Shown piece after piece: positions 1-6,840 of a stretch of 11,023 nt of DNA. The position numbers and the translations under genes were made by a program. Below the pieces are notes generated by a model. It did no database searches. It saw nothing but the letters and a program-made list of their open reading frames with translations, and had not been told where the DNA came from. The stretch lies in contig DASWFO010000115.1 of assembly GCA_036394195.1 (NCBI GenBank), forward strand, positions 1 to 11,023. The letters are read 5' to 3'. The first letter of the stretch is position 1. Each line of letters starts with the position of its first letter. Source of the DNA: DATJPD01 sp036394195 (lineage in GTDB: Bacteria; Pseudomonadota; Alphaproteobacteria; CACIAM-22H2).

Positions 1-500
1 TGGGTGATGACCGCCTTGGCGGCGTTGGTGATGCTGACGTCGGTGGCGTTTGAGCTGATCGCCTCGCTGTACCACTGATCGACCGCCTGCATCAGCACGA
101 CGCTGCCGCGCTTGCGCAAATCGGCGCCGACGATCGCCTCGAGCGAGCGCAGGCGGGCAAAGAACTTGCGCGTCGCCGCCTTGCGCCGCTCGTCCGTCGA
201 TGCCGGTGAGGCAGCGGGGCGGGCGGTAGCCGCGGCGGCGGGCCGGGCGGGGCTTGGCGGGAGCGGCCGCGGCGGCACGGCTTGAGCGGGCTTCGGCGGG
301 GCGCCCTTGGCGGCCGCGGGCGCCGGTTTCTTGGCCGGTGCCGGCTTCTTGGCGGTGCCGGCTTTCTTTGCCGCGGGCTTCTTGGCCGGCGCGGATTTCT
401 TGGTGGCGGCGATTCGCTTCGCCGCAGCGGAGCCGGCGGCCATGGATCTGGTGCCGGCTTTGCCGCCGCTCTTGTCCGTTGCTCGGTCGCGCAGTTTCAT
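1..500 (-). CDS. Lys/Ala/Pro-rich tailed protein, function unknown (C-terminus outside window)
   Basis: An open frame starts at ATG 500-498, behind a GGAGG box seven bases upstream, and runs off the left edge without a stop (166 codons seen). Residues 28-71 are a low-complexity basic tail with repeated AKK/AKKP units, like the tails of histone H1-like and AlgP-type bacterial proteins. A Pro/Ala-rich linker follows to about residue 100. Residues 102-166 change character to a charged, probably helical domain containing DERRKAATRKFFARLRSLE and VVLMQAVDQWYSEAI. The tail suggests contact with DNA or another polyanion; this is inference from composition only. I do not recognise the C-terminal domain. 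A possible stress-sigma promoter lies about 120 bases upstream. Internal Met20 is a less likely start because it has no comparable ribosome site. Confidence 0.8.
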   Translation of the reverse strand, partial: MKLRDRATDKSGGKAGTRSMAAGSAAAKRIAATKKSAPAKKPAAKKAGTAKKPAPAKKPAPAAAKGAPPKPAQAVPPRPLPPSPARPAAAATARPAASPASTDERRKAATRKFFARLRSLEAIVGADLRKRGSVVLMQAVDQWYSEAISSNATDVSITNAAKAVIT

Positions 501-938
501 ATGCGTCCTCCAAGAGGCTATCCGCCCGCAATAAAAGTGGAACCGGGACCCCGGTTGAGCAAGAGAAAAGCGCACAGGGGCCCCAGGCGCCGAGAACTTG
601 CACGGCGCCGCATAGCCAAAGACGCCCTAACCACCCCGTTTGTTCCCACAATGTTCGCTGATTTCGCTGCTGCGCGGCAAAATAACGACGCCGTCCGGCC
701 GCTCCACTATCGCCGACGCGCGCCATCTCTTGCCGCCGCGACTCGGGAACTGAGCCGGCCGCAAGGTTTCTCCGTGCGAGTCTGGCTCACGCCGCATCCG
801 ACGCGAGAACCGCCCCTCCCGCTCCCTGAACATGCGTCCCCCGAGCAGCCGCCTCTGGACGAACGGCCCGCGATGGGCCATCTCTTGGCGGAGGGAAAGC
901 CGAAGACGGCACCATAACGTCGAACCACCGAGGCCGAG
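501..938. other. Intergenic gap between divergent genes
   Basis: No convincing gene is visible in these 438 bases; the long frames crossing it are antisense shadows of the neighbours. It carries a 7-bp inverted repeat, AACCGGG (541-547) and CCCGGTT (550-556), 41-56 bases upstream of the minus-strand start, which could be a regulator site. It also holds the promoter candidate at 621-646. No promoter for the LysR gene could be picked out. Confidence 0.5.
621..646 (-). promoter_or_regulatory. Candidate EcfG-type stress promoter for the gene at 1-500
   Basis: On the minus strand GGAAC (646-642) is followed after 17 bases by CGTC (624-621). The known alphaproteobacterial EcfG consensus is GGAAC-N16/17-CGTT, so one base of the -10 element departs. 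Transcription would start near 614 and leave a leader of about 115 bases. This is a pattern match only. Confidence 0.28.
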
Positions 939-1943
939 ATGGACCGCGTCACCAGCATGACCGCCTTCGCCACTGTCGTGAACAGCGGCAGCTTCGCCGC
1001 CGCCGCGCATCGCCTCAGCATGTCGCCGGCGATGGTGACCAACCACGTCCGCTCGCTGGAGGAGCGGCTCGGCGCGCGCCTCCTCAACCGCACCACGCGC
1101 AAGCTCAGCCTGACCGAGGCCGGCAAGTCCTACTTCGACCAGTGCGCCCTGATCCTGGCGCAGATCGAGGCCGCCGATTCGAGCGTCAGCGAATTGCAGG
1201 CGGTGCCGCGCGGCACGCTGCATCTGAACGCGGCCAACGTCCTCTCGCATAGCGTGGCCCCGCTGATCAGCGCCTTCACGGCGGCCTATCCCGCGATCAC
1301 CGTCGACCTCACCACCACCGACCGCATGGTCGATCTGGTCGAGGACGGCGTCGACGTCGCCATCCGCTTCAACCAGCCGCCCGATTCGAGCCTGATCGTG
1401 CGCCGTCTCGGCCAGCTCCGCATCATCCTCTGCGCCGCCCCTGATTATCTCGCGAAGCACGGCGCGCCGGCCGAGCCGAGCGATCTGTCGCGCCACAACT
1501 GCCTCGCCTATACCTACCGCGGCTTCGACAAGCTCGCGCGCGAGTGGCCGCTCACCGGCCCCGGCGGCCAGGTGACGGTGCCGGTCACCGGCAATCTGCA
1601 GAGCAACAGCATCGAGACCCTGCTCGGCGCCGCCTTCGAGGGCCGCGGCATCGCCATGGTGACGAGCTGCTCCGCCGTTGGCGCCTTCCGCTCGGGCCGC
1701 CTCGTCCAGGTGCTGCCGGAGTGGCATTCGGGCGAATACCCGATCATCGCGCTTTATCCGCACCGCCAGCACATCCCGGCCAAGGTGCGCAGCTTCCTCG
1801 ATTTCGCCGGCAAGCACTTCGCTGCCAACCCGACCTGTCCCGACATCACCGCGCCGGTCGAAGAGATGATGCAGCGCGGGCGTGTCGTGGCGCATGACGG
1901 CGTGGCGCCGGCCTTCATGAAGCCGCGGCGCGTGGCGATCTGA
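939..1943 (+). CDS. LysR-family transcriptional regulator
   Basis: This is a 334-residue DNA-binding regulator. Residues 1-60 form the N-terminal winged helix-turn-helix (FATVVNSGSFAAAAHRLSMS, then LEERLGARLLNRTTRKLSLTEAG), the classic LysR signature. Residues 90-295 are the periplasmic-binding-protein-like effector domain, with the GxVDVAIR-type segment at EDGVDVAIRF typical of the CrgA/DsdC-like branch. Such proteins act as tetramers and usually control a divergent or adjacent operon together with a small co-inducer, which cannot be named here. About 38 residues past the domain form an unusual C-terminal extension. The ATG at 939 gives the correct N-terminus; its ribosome site is weak (GAGG). 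No divergent target gene lies immediately upstream, so its regulon is not evident from the window. Confidence 0.95.
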   Translation: MDRVTSMTAFATVVNSGSFAAAAHRLSMSPAMVTNHVRSLEERLGARLLNRTTRKLSLTEAGKSYFDQCALILAQIEAADSSVSELQAVPRGTLHLNAANVLSHSVAPLISAFTAAYPAITVDLTTTDRMVDLVEDGVDVAIRFNQPPDSSLIVRRLGQLRIILCAAPDYLAKHGAPAEPSDLSRHNCLAYTYRGFDKLAREWPLTGPGGQVTVPVTGNLQSNSIETLLGAAFEGRGIAMVTSCSAVGAFRSGRLVQVLPEWHSGEYPIIALYPHRQHIPAKVRSFLDFAGKHFAANPTCPDITAPVEEMMQRGRVVAHDGVAPAFMKPRRVAI

Positions 1944-2056
1944 CCGGCGGGATTTCGCGCGCTCGTGCAGCACACTAGAAAAGTGATGAAGCTGACGCCA
2001 ATTTCAACTAGAATGAGGCAGTGAACCACAATCAGTTTCGATTGAGGGGTGCTGAG

Positions 2057-2545
2057 ATGGGCACTGCGCTATCTCCGCTTGACGACAAATTCCATGACTG
2101 GCAGCGGCGCGCCGCGCGCTACCGGCAATTGTCGACCTTGCTTGGCGAGGATGAGACGGCGGGACGGCTGCGCATCCTCGCGCTGGAGATGGAACAGCGG
2201 CTCAGGACATTCCGACGGGCGGCTGCCGCGGCTCAGGCGCGGATGCTCGACAACGCCATCCTGCTCGCTGAGATCGACACGTTCCTGGCGCGCGCACGGG
2301 GAGCGAGCCAGCGGCTGCGACCGTTGGGGTTGAGCGCCGACGATCTGTGGGAAGAATCCCGGCTTTGCCGCGAAGAAGCCCAGGAATCCGAGGATGCCGC
2401 GACGCGCCAAGCCTTCGCTTCGCGGGCTCTCGCCCTGGCGGCGATCGGCGAGAAAATCGGCAGGGAGCACAGCGCCGACGCTGTGACGCGTCTGGTGGCC
2501 GCGTCACCCCCTGTCAGCGAGGCGCCGCTGCCGGAGCGGCGATAG
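2057..2545 (+). CDS. Small helical protein of unknown function
   Basis: A 162-residue protein that I do not recognise. It is rich in Ala, Arg, Leu and Glu, with long amphipathic helices (for example LRILALEMEQRLRTFRRAAAA and LLAEIDTFLARAR), no signal peptide, no membrane segment and a Pro-rich end. The ATG at 2057 is preferred because GAGGGG lies seven bases before it. A GTG at 2021 would add twelve residues and has a weaker TGAGG box, so it remains an alternative. The gene is followed by a good intrinsic terminator at 2574-2599, so it looks like a single transcription unit. The helical pattern suggests a coiled-coil or bundle scaffold, but no function should be assigned. Confidence 0.75.
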   Translation: MGTALSPLDDKFHDWQRRAARYRQLSTLLGEDETAGRLRILALEMEQRLRTFRRAAAAAQARMLDNAILLAEIDTFLARARGASQRLRPLGLSADDLWEESRLCREEAQESEDAATRQAFASRALALAAIGEKIGREHSADAVTRLVAASPPVSEAPLPERR

Positions 2546-2573
2546 CGGGTCGCTCGGCCCTGCCCTCACTCGG

Positions 2574-2599
2574 TCCCGCCCTCCCCCGGCGGGATTTTT
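2574..2599 (+). terminator. Intrinsic terminator after the gene at 2057-2545
   Basis: A 7-bp perfect stem, TCCCGCC (2574-2580) with GGCGGGA (2588-2594), encloses the 7-base loop CTCCCCC and is followed at once by five T (2595-2599). It lies 28 bases after the stop codon. Confidence 0.85.
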
Positions 2600-2681
2600 C
2601 TTGTATCGTGGCCTGACGGAGAGCGCGCTCAAACGAGCCGGCGCCTTCCCCGACCGCACTCGGCAGAGAGGAGTAGGAACG

Positions 2682-2843
2682 GTGTCCGACCTCAAGAAAT
2701 GGGAGACGATGAAGCGGAACGCCGAGCAAGCGCTCAAGCGGAACCTGCCGGAACGCGAAAGGCGGATCGAGCTGGCGAAGCTCAAGGACGCGATCCAACA
2801 AATCCGCCTGCTGAGCCAAAAAGGGGCGACAGCCGGCAAGTAG
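2682..2843 (+). CDS. 53-residue basic helical protein, function unknown
   Basis: A very small protein starting at GTG 2682, chosen because AGAGGAG (2667-2673) lies eight bases upstream. The in-frame upstream extension to 2601 would begin immediately after the preceding terminator and lacks such a site. The product is almost wholly charged helix (LKKWETMKRNAEQALKRN, then ERRIELAKLKDAIQQIRLL) with no cysteine and no membrane segment. After the stop there is an 8-bp inverted repeat, CCGCCGAC (2845-2852) with GTCGGCGG (2870-2877), without a T tract. Composition suggests a small nucleic-acid- or protein-binding helix pair; I know no family for it. Confidence 0.7.
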   Translation: MSDLKKWETMKRNAEQALKRNLPERERRIELAKLKDAIQQIRLLSQKGATAGK

Positions 2844-3093
2844 GCCGCCGACGATGGGTGGCAGGCGCGGTCGGCGGTTCGCAAGCCCAACCCGGCGCTG
2901 CGCCGGCGCGGCCCGCTTTGCCGATGGTTTCCGAGAACTGTCGCCAAACGGCCGCCTATTGCCTAAGGAAACGTGGTTAATCCTCCAGTCGCAATTTGCT
3001 CAAATCGAAAACGAAGCTTGATGCCTTTGCGGTTGTTCTAGGGTAGCTTCTCCCACGACTTGGCTTCTCGACAATAGACAGGGGATTGAGATC

Positions 3094-3267
3094 ATGCGTG
3101 CATTTGCCGAAAAGCTTATTCGCGACGAGAGCGGCGCCACGGCGATCGAGTACGGTCTGATCGCGGCGCTGATCTCGGTGGTGATCATCAGTGCGGTGAC
3201 CCTGGTTGGTAGCAACCTTAAGGGTGTCTTCAGCAGCATCGCCAACTCGCTCGCGGCCGCGTCGTAA
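3094..3267 (+). CDS. flp: Flp-type pilin (type IVb prepilin)
   Basis: A 57-residue prepilin of the Flp/Fap family, subunit of the thin adhesive pili assembled by Tad machinery in the cell envelope. Residues 1-14 are the short basic leader ending in Gly14. Prepilin peptidase would cut between Gly14 and Ala15, giving mature ATAIEYGLIAALISVVII, with the diagnostic Glu at +5 and Tyr at +6 and one hydrophobic helix to about residue 38. The C-terminal part (GSNLKGVFSSIANSLAAAS) is typical. The start is ATG 3094 with an AGGGG box nine bases before. No Tad/Cpa assembly gene (prepilin peptidase, ATPase or secretin) is present in this window, so it is an orphan pilin locus here. It has its own terminator. 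Confidence 0.95.
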   Translation: MRAFAEKLIRDESGATAIEYGLIAALISVVIISAVTLVGSNLKGVFSSIANSLAAAS

Positions 3268-3293
3268 TTCCGGCTCGGGTGAGCGACTAGGAG

Positions 3294-3322
3294 CGCCCCG
3301 CTACGGCGGGGCGTTTCATTTT
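3294..3322 (+). terminator. Intrinsic terminator after flp
   Basis: An 8-bp perfect G+C stem, CGCCCCGC (3294-3301) with GCGGGGCG (3306-3313), closes the tetraloop TACG and is followed by the T-rich TTTCATTTT. The flp gene is therefore probably transcribed alone. Confidence 0.9.
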
Positions 3323-3503
3323 CTGCCGTCGTAGGCCCTCGACTCCGCCGTTCAAATCCGATCATTGATGGGTAACGCCCGAGGCGGTCGCCGAGCCGCT
3401 TTCGTCGTTCTTCTTGTGTTCTCGCGCGGCGAGCGCTACGCTCGGGCGATCCGTCAGGTGCTGTTCGACCCGAGAGTGGCTGCTCAAGGAGGGCGCATCC
3501 GTC

Positions 3504-3797
3504 ATGGACATCGAGACAGCGGCGCGCCTCTGCGCGCTCGAGCTGCTGACGACGCAATTGATCTCGGAATTCCTGCGCGCGGTGCCGGAGCCGGAGAAGC
3601 AGGCGGCGTGGGCGCGCGAGCACCTGCACCGCCTCGCCGCGACGATGCCGGTCGAGAGCCACGGCTTCGACGAAGAGGCGCGCCTGCGCGTCATGACCAA
3701 GGACGGCGTCGCCCGCATCCTCGACGCCGCCTTGCTGCGCGCGCAGACGACGCCGCTGCGCCCGCCCTCCTGGGACAGCGGTCCGCCGGCGGGCTAA
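3504..3797 (+). CDS. Small soluble protein of unknown function
   Basis: A 97-residue protein with start ATG 3504; AAGGAGGG (3487-3493) precedes it by ten bases. A GTG at 3414 would add thirty residues of poor composition and is rejected. The product is mostly helical (MDIETAARLCALELLTTQLI, then EKQAAWAREHLHRLAATM), followed by a second helical stretch (VARILDAALLRAQ) and a short Pro-rich end. It has no signal peptide or membrane helix. It lies 63 bases upstream of the acetyltransferase on the same strand, so the two may share a transcript. I do not recognise the family. Confidence 0.7.
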   Translation: MDIETAARLCALELLTTQLISEFLRAVPEPEKQAAWAREHLHRLAATMPVESHGFDEEARLRVMTKDGVARILDAALLRAQTTPLRPPSWDSGPPAG

Positions 3798-3860
3798 GCG
3801 CGCGGTCGTTGGGCGCGGTCGGTGCATCGGTTAGGATCGGCGCCAGCCAGCGACGCACCC

Positions 3861-4349
3861 ATGCCGCCCTTCCGCCTCCACCCCGCGCGCTCAGCGGCGG
3901 ACATCGCCCAGGCCGCGGCGCTCTTCCGCGACTACGCGGACGCGCTCGACGTCGATCTCTGCTTCCAGGGCTTCGACGAGGAGCTGGCGGCGCTGCCCGG
4001 GAAATATGCGCCACCAGCGGGCGAACTGCTGCTGGCTCGGGGTGCGGACGGCGCGGCGCTTGGCTGCGTGGCGCTGCGCCCGCTCGACGCGCCCGACATT
4101 TGCGAGATGAAGCGGCTCTATGTGCGCGACGCGGCGCGCGGGCGCGGCCTCGGCCAGGCGCTCGTCGCCGCGATCATCGCCGCGGCCGAGGCGCGCGGCT
4201 ACGCCGAGATGCGGCTGGACAGCCTGCCCTCGATGACCGCGGCGCTCGCGCTCTATCGCCGTTTCGGCTTCGCCGAGATCGCCGCCTATTGCTTCAACCC
4301 CGTCTCCGGCACGCTCTATCTCGCGCGGCGACTGGGGCCGCGACGGTAA
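3861..4349 (+). CDS. GNAT-family N-acetyltransferase
   Basis: A 162-residue enzyme that should transfer an acetyl group from acetyl-CoA to an amine; the substrate is unknown. After the N-terminal strand and helix (FRLHPARSAADIAQAAALFR), the segment CFQGFDEELAALPGKYAPP is typical of one GNAT subgroup. Strand 4 (CEMKRLYV) leads into the acetyl-CoA pyrophosphate-binding loop RGRGLGQAL, followed by the helix ALVAAIIAAAEARGY and the late motif ALALYRRFGF. Length is normal for a single-domain GNAT. The ATG at 3861 begins the fold correctly, but no clear ribosome site lies before it, so a GTG at 3822 is possible, as is coupling to the gene upstream. Confidence 0.9.
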   Translation: MPPFRLHPARSAADIAQAAALFRDYADALDVDLCFQGFDEELAALPGKYAPPAGELLLARGADGAALGCVALRPLDAPDICEMKRLYVRDAARGRGLGQALVAAIIAAAEARGYAEMRLDSLPSMTAALALYRRFGFAEIAAYCFNPVSGTLYLARRLGPRR

Positions 4350-4398
4350 CGGAGCGCGTCGGCGCCGTGGAAGGCCCTCTCCTCGTCATGCGCGGCCA

Positions 4399-4429
4399 CG
4401 GCCCGGTGTCGGGCCGGCCACCATCTTTT
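4399..4429 (+). terminator. Weak terminator-like hairpin between convergent genes
   Basis: The 7-bp stem CGGCCCG (4399-4405) with CGGGCCG (4410-4416) has loop GTGT. A four-T run follows only nine bases later (4426-4429). It lies between the convergent acetyltransferase and hydroxylase genes, where a terminator would be expected, but the spaced T run makes it weak. Confidence 0.35.
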
Positions 4430-4443
4430 CCGTCGGCGATCGT

Positions 4444-5127
4444 CTATGCGACGCCGCGCAGCGTCATGCCGGCTCGGACCGCCACGATCAGCAGCCGGGA
4501 AAGCAGTTCCATGTCGGTTGGCATGCCTTGCCGCCGCACATCGAGCAGGAGCACGGCGCGAAGCGCGTCGCTGTCGTTCCAGACCTCGTGGACGTAGGTA
4601 TCGTCCCACAGCAGGCATTCGCCGTCGGCGATGCGGTATTCCCGGTCCGCGATCTTCAGCACCGCGGCGGGCCTGCCATCGGCCGACCGCGGCATGGCAA
4701 GCCCGAGATAGAACCGGAGGACGCCGCGAAACGGGCCGCGGTGCGGCGGGATGTGCTTCCCCGGCGCCAGGAACGAGATCGACGCGGACAGCACCTCGGG
4801 GCTCGCGGCGACGAGCGCCGCGAGCCTCGGGCATTGCGCGATGTTGCGCGGAACCTTGGCGCCATAGGCCTTGAGGATGAGCATTCGCCAGTCGCGATGA
4901 TCGTTGTCCGAGATCGCCGCCTGTTCCGGCATGATCTCATGGAACCGCGGCACCCGGCCGAGATCGGCCGCAACGTGCAGCGCCTCGTCGCGAATCTCCC
5001 GCCACGCCCCGACGAACTTCGCGGCGCCGGGAAAATTCATCTCCAGGTCCAACACCGGCGGCCCGACGATTCGCCGATCGTAGACGTACCTTGTGACATC
5101 GGCGGCACGGTCATAGAGGCTGCTCAT
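4444..5127 (-). CDS. Aspartyl/asparaginyl beta-hydroxylase-fold Fe(II)/2-oxoglutarate oxygenase
   Basis: A 227-residue double-stranded beta-helix dioxygenase of the AspH/LpxO family, which hydroxylates a substrate using Fe(II), O2 and 2-oxoglutarate. Key residues are visible: HIPPHRGP (His125, His129), with His129 the likely first iron ligand; DDTYVHEVWN, with His180 the second ligand; and Arg190, expected to bind 2-oxoglutarate. As in human AspH, no carboxylate ligand follows the first His. The family usually has a His where this protein reads RFYLGL. There is no membrane helix, unlike LpxO, so it is probably soluble and its substrate may be a protein or a small molecule. The start at ATG 5127 is chosen for the GGGAGA box just upstream. 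A 51-residue longer frame is rejected. Confidence 0.9.
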   Translation of the reverse strand: MSSLYDRAADVTRYVYDRRIVGPPVLDLEMNFPGAAKFVGAWREIRDEALHVAADLGRVPRFHEIMPEQAAISDNDHRDWRMLILKAYGAKVPRNIAQCPRLAALVAASPEVLSASISFLAPGKHIPPHRGPFRGVLRFYLGLAMPRSADGRPAAVLKIADREYRIADGECLLWDDTYVHEVWNDSDALRAVLLLDVRRQGMPTDMELLSRLLIVAVRAGMTLRGVA

Positions 5128-5456
5128 CGCTCGTCTCCCGTGAGGCGTTGTTCGTCCATGCCACGCTATCCCCCCAAGGTTGGTCGGTGGCAAAGTTTTG
5201 TCCATTCTCGAAAAGCGTCTCTCATCGACAAGGGGAATAATCACAAGCTCAGCGATCAAACGATGTGTGCGCCGGATCACACTTCGGTATGCCAGCGGAA
5301 TAATTGATTAGCGAAGCGACACGCCGCGATGTATGGTTGATATGGGAGCTCCCCAGCTGCAGAAATCCGGATGGTTGTTTGGCAGGCCTCGCTGCGAGGC
5401 TATCGCGAGGCTGCGTCCGGTTCTGCTCTGTCACTCTCACCTGAGGGAGCGAACCC
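5128..5456. other. Intergenic gap between divergent genes, relatively A+T-rich
   Basis: No gene is supported in these 329 bases. The stretch from about 5180 to 5345 is clearly less G+C-rich than its surroundings, as expected of a divergent promoter region, but no -35/-10 pair with correct spacing could be chosen. Near the right end lie a 6-bp hairpin GCCTCG (5386-5391) with CGAGGC (5395-5400) and a direct repeat GCGAGGCT (5394-5401 and 5405-5412). They fall in the probable leader of the exported protein gene. Confidence 0.5.
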
Positions 5457-6251
5457 ATGGACATCAAGCGCGTGATGGTATCGAGCCTTGTCGGACTCGG
5501 CGTCTGGGCGGCGGCTGGCACGGCCTTCGCCGAGTGCGACGATCTCCCCAGCTGGTCGGAGCTGCGAGCGGCTCTCGTCCAGGCTGTGAAAGACGAATCG
5601 AGCGGTCTCGACTTCAACATGTGGGGCACGCTCGTCGATCGCGACGGCACCGTTTGCGTGGTCGCCTTCTCCGGCAACAACTTCACGGATCAGTGGCTTG
5701 GCAGCCGCATCATCTCGGCCCAGAAGGCGAACACGGCCAACGATTTCAGCCTGAGCAGCCCGCTTCCGAGCACCGTCTTCCCGAACGGCCTGGCCTTGTC
5801 CACGGCCAATCTCTACTCGGCCGTGCAGCCCGGCGGGAGCCTTTACGGCCTGCAGCACAGCAATCCCGTCGACCCGACGGTCGCTTACGCCGGGAAAGCC
5901 GACAATCTCGGGGCGCCCAATGATCCCATGGTCGGCAAGCGTGTCGGCGGCGTGAACGTGTTCGGCGGCGGGCTCGCCCTCTATGTCAAGAAACAGAGCA
6001 TCGGCGGCGTGGGCGTGAGCGGCGATACCTCCTGCGCCGACCACATGATCGCCTGGCGCCTGCGCCACAATTTGAACCTCGATCAGCTGAAAGGCGTGGG
6101 CGGCGTCTCCGGCGATCCGAATCGCCCGGACAACATCGTCTACGACATCACGCCCAACCCGAGCGGCGGCACCGGCAACAGCGCCGGCGGGTTCGGCCAC
6201 CCCAAATGCATCAGAACGGGTGATCAAACGACGCTGCCAGCCGTCCGGTGA
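5457..6251 (+). CDS. Exported GlcG/HbpS-type (heme-degrading domain family) protein
   Basis: A 264-residue protein with a clear Sec signal peptide (residues 1-25, cut after AFA before Glu26), so it acts in the periplasm or outside the cell. The mature part shows the GlcG/HbpS/PduO-C fold: a strand with DRDGTVCVVAFSG, the segment SAQKANTANDFSL matching the family's KAxTA..F motif, and IGGVGVSGD followed by DHMIAW, the family's glycine-rich loop and helix. Related proteins bind heme or cobalamin-like ligands; which one applies here is unknown. Cys27, Cys67, Cys193 and Cys251 could form disulfides. The domain carries a longer insert (about 100-165) and a Gly/Asn-rich C-terminal extension than minimal family members. 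A strong GAGGGAG box lies seven bases before ATG 5457. Confidence 0.85.
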   Translation: MDIKRVMVSSLVGLGVWAAAGTAFAECDDLPSWSELRAALVQAVKDESSGLDFNMWGTLVDRDGTVCVVAFSGNNFTDQWLGSRIISAQKANTANDFSLSSPLPSTVFPNGLALSTANLYSAVQPGGSLYGLQHSNPVDPTVAYAGKADNLGAPNDPMVGKRVGGVNVFGGGLALYVKKQSIGGVGVSGDTSCADHMIAWRLRHNLNLDQLKGVGGVSGDPNRPDNIVYDITPNPSGGTGNSAGGFGHPKCIRTGDQTTLPAVR

Positions 6252-6275
6252 CCGAGACCAATCGCGTTGCAGCGG

Positions 6276-6300
6276 AGATGCGGGGCAATGCCCCGCATCT
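6276..6300. repeat. 25-bp perfect palindrome downstream of the GlcG-type gene
   Basis: Arms AGATGCGGGGCA (6276-6287) and TGCCCCGCATCT (6289-6300) are exact reverse complements around one base. With a single-base bulge the pairing extends outward through GCGG/CCGC. It begins 25 bases after the stop codon at 6251 and has no T tract. It may be a terminator hairpin that lacks U's, an mRNA-end stabiliser or a protein site. Confidence 0.75.
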
Positions 6301-6544
6301 TCCGCCCGCGCTCCGCGCCCAGGCTCTGCGCGTGCATCGCGAGGCGGTGCACCGATGGAGCTGTCGCGGCCTTCGCTCCATCGATCATGGCGCCAAAGCG
6401 TTACCTTCGGCGACTACCGGCGGCAATCGGAGACGCGGGGCACACAATCCCGCGGGCTTGTGGCGCTGGCTTCCGGTCGCCGCGTTCACCGGCCGCGGCC
6501 TTTGCCGGATGTTAGGCGCGTAGGGCCTCGCTTGCCACGCCTCG

Positions 6545-6649
6545 CTACGGGTGAGCCGTGAGCGCGTCGGCGGTCGCCTCGGTGATCGCCATGCCCGTGT
6601 AATGTTCGATCCAAAGGTATTGGCCGCGCGGCTCGACATCTGGCGGCAC
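6545..6649 (-). CDS. Possible small protein or 3' gene remnant
   Basis: A 34-codon minus-strand frame from GTG 6649 to TAG 6545 reads, in part, PRGQYLWIEHYTGMAITEAT. Most of its third codon positions are G or C, while the other minus-strand frame I tabulated over the same bases is much poorer, which is the pattern of real or formerly real coding sequence. The same frame stays open upstream to about 6706 (through DVLFALTATVPQC) but offers no ATG, and no ribosome site precedes the GTG. It is therefore more likely the end of a truncated gene than a complete small gene. No family is recognised. Confidence 0.25.
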   Translation of the reverse strand: MPPDVEPRGQYLWIEHYTGMAITEATADALTAHP

Positions 6650-6840
6650 GGCGGCGCCGCGGGGACATTGTGGAACGGTTGCAGTAAGGGCAAATAGTAC
6701 GTCCGATCCGCATGCCCTCTATAATGGAACCAGACCAGAGCCGGACCGGCAGTAAACCGTGCGCCGAAGTAAAGGCTTTTGTAATTCTCCTCGAGTATTA
6801 TCGGTCTGAAGCATCAGGCTTCAATTTGGAGGCTCGGCGA

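Larger units (their letters stand above)
6252..6840. other. Hairpin-rich intergenic region
   Basis: No intact gene is supported in these 589 bases. It is packed with inverted repeats: the perfect palindrome at 6276-6300; CGGTGCACCG (6345-6354); CGATGGAGC (6353-6361) with GCTCCATCG (6375-6383); and TGAAGC (6807-6812) with GCTTCA (6818-6823), just before the ribosome site of the receiver gene. A TATAAT box lies at 6720-6725 without a good -35 at 16-18 bases. A short minus-strand frame at 6545-6649 has coding-like codons. The region could hold a structured RNA or gene debris. Confidence 0.5.

Noticed and set aside
541..556. Terminator or hairpin AACCGGG-AC-CCCGGTT
   Set aside because: The two-base loop is too short for a stable hairpin and no T tract follows. 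It is kept only as a possible protein site.
282..917. Plus-strand frame covering the start of the window
   Set aside because: It is antisense to the AKK-tailed gene (Lys codons read as Phe/Leu), then crosses non-coding DNA.
627..1973. 448-codon minus-strand open frame
   Set aside because: It is the antisense shadow of the LysR gene, His/Arg/Ala-rich in composition, with no recognised domain.
3365..4597. 410-codon plus-strand open frame
   Set aside because: It runs out of frame through the 97-residue protein, the acetyltransferase and part of the hydroxylase. Its composition is Arg/Gly/Ala-rich nonsense.
5128..5280. 51-residue N-terminal extension of the hydroxylase
   Set aside because: Start ATG 5127 has a good ribosome site and matches the fold start. 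The extension lies in A+T-rich promoter-like DNA.
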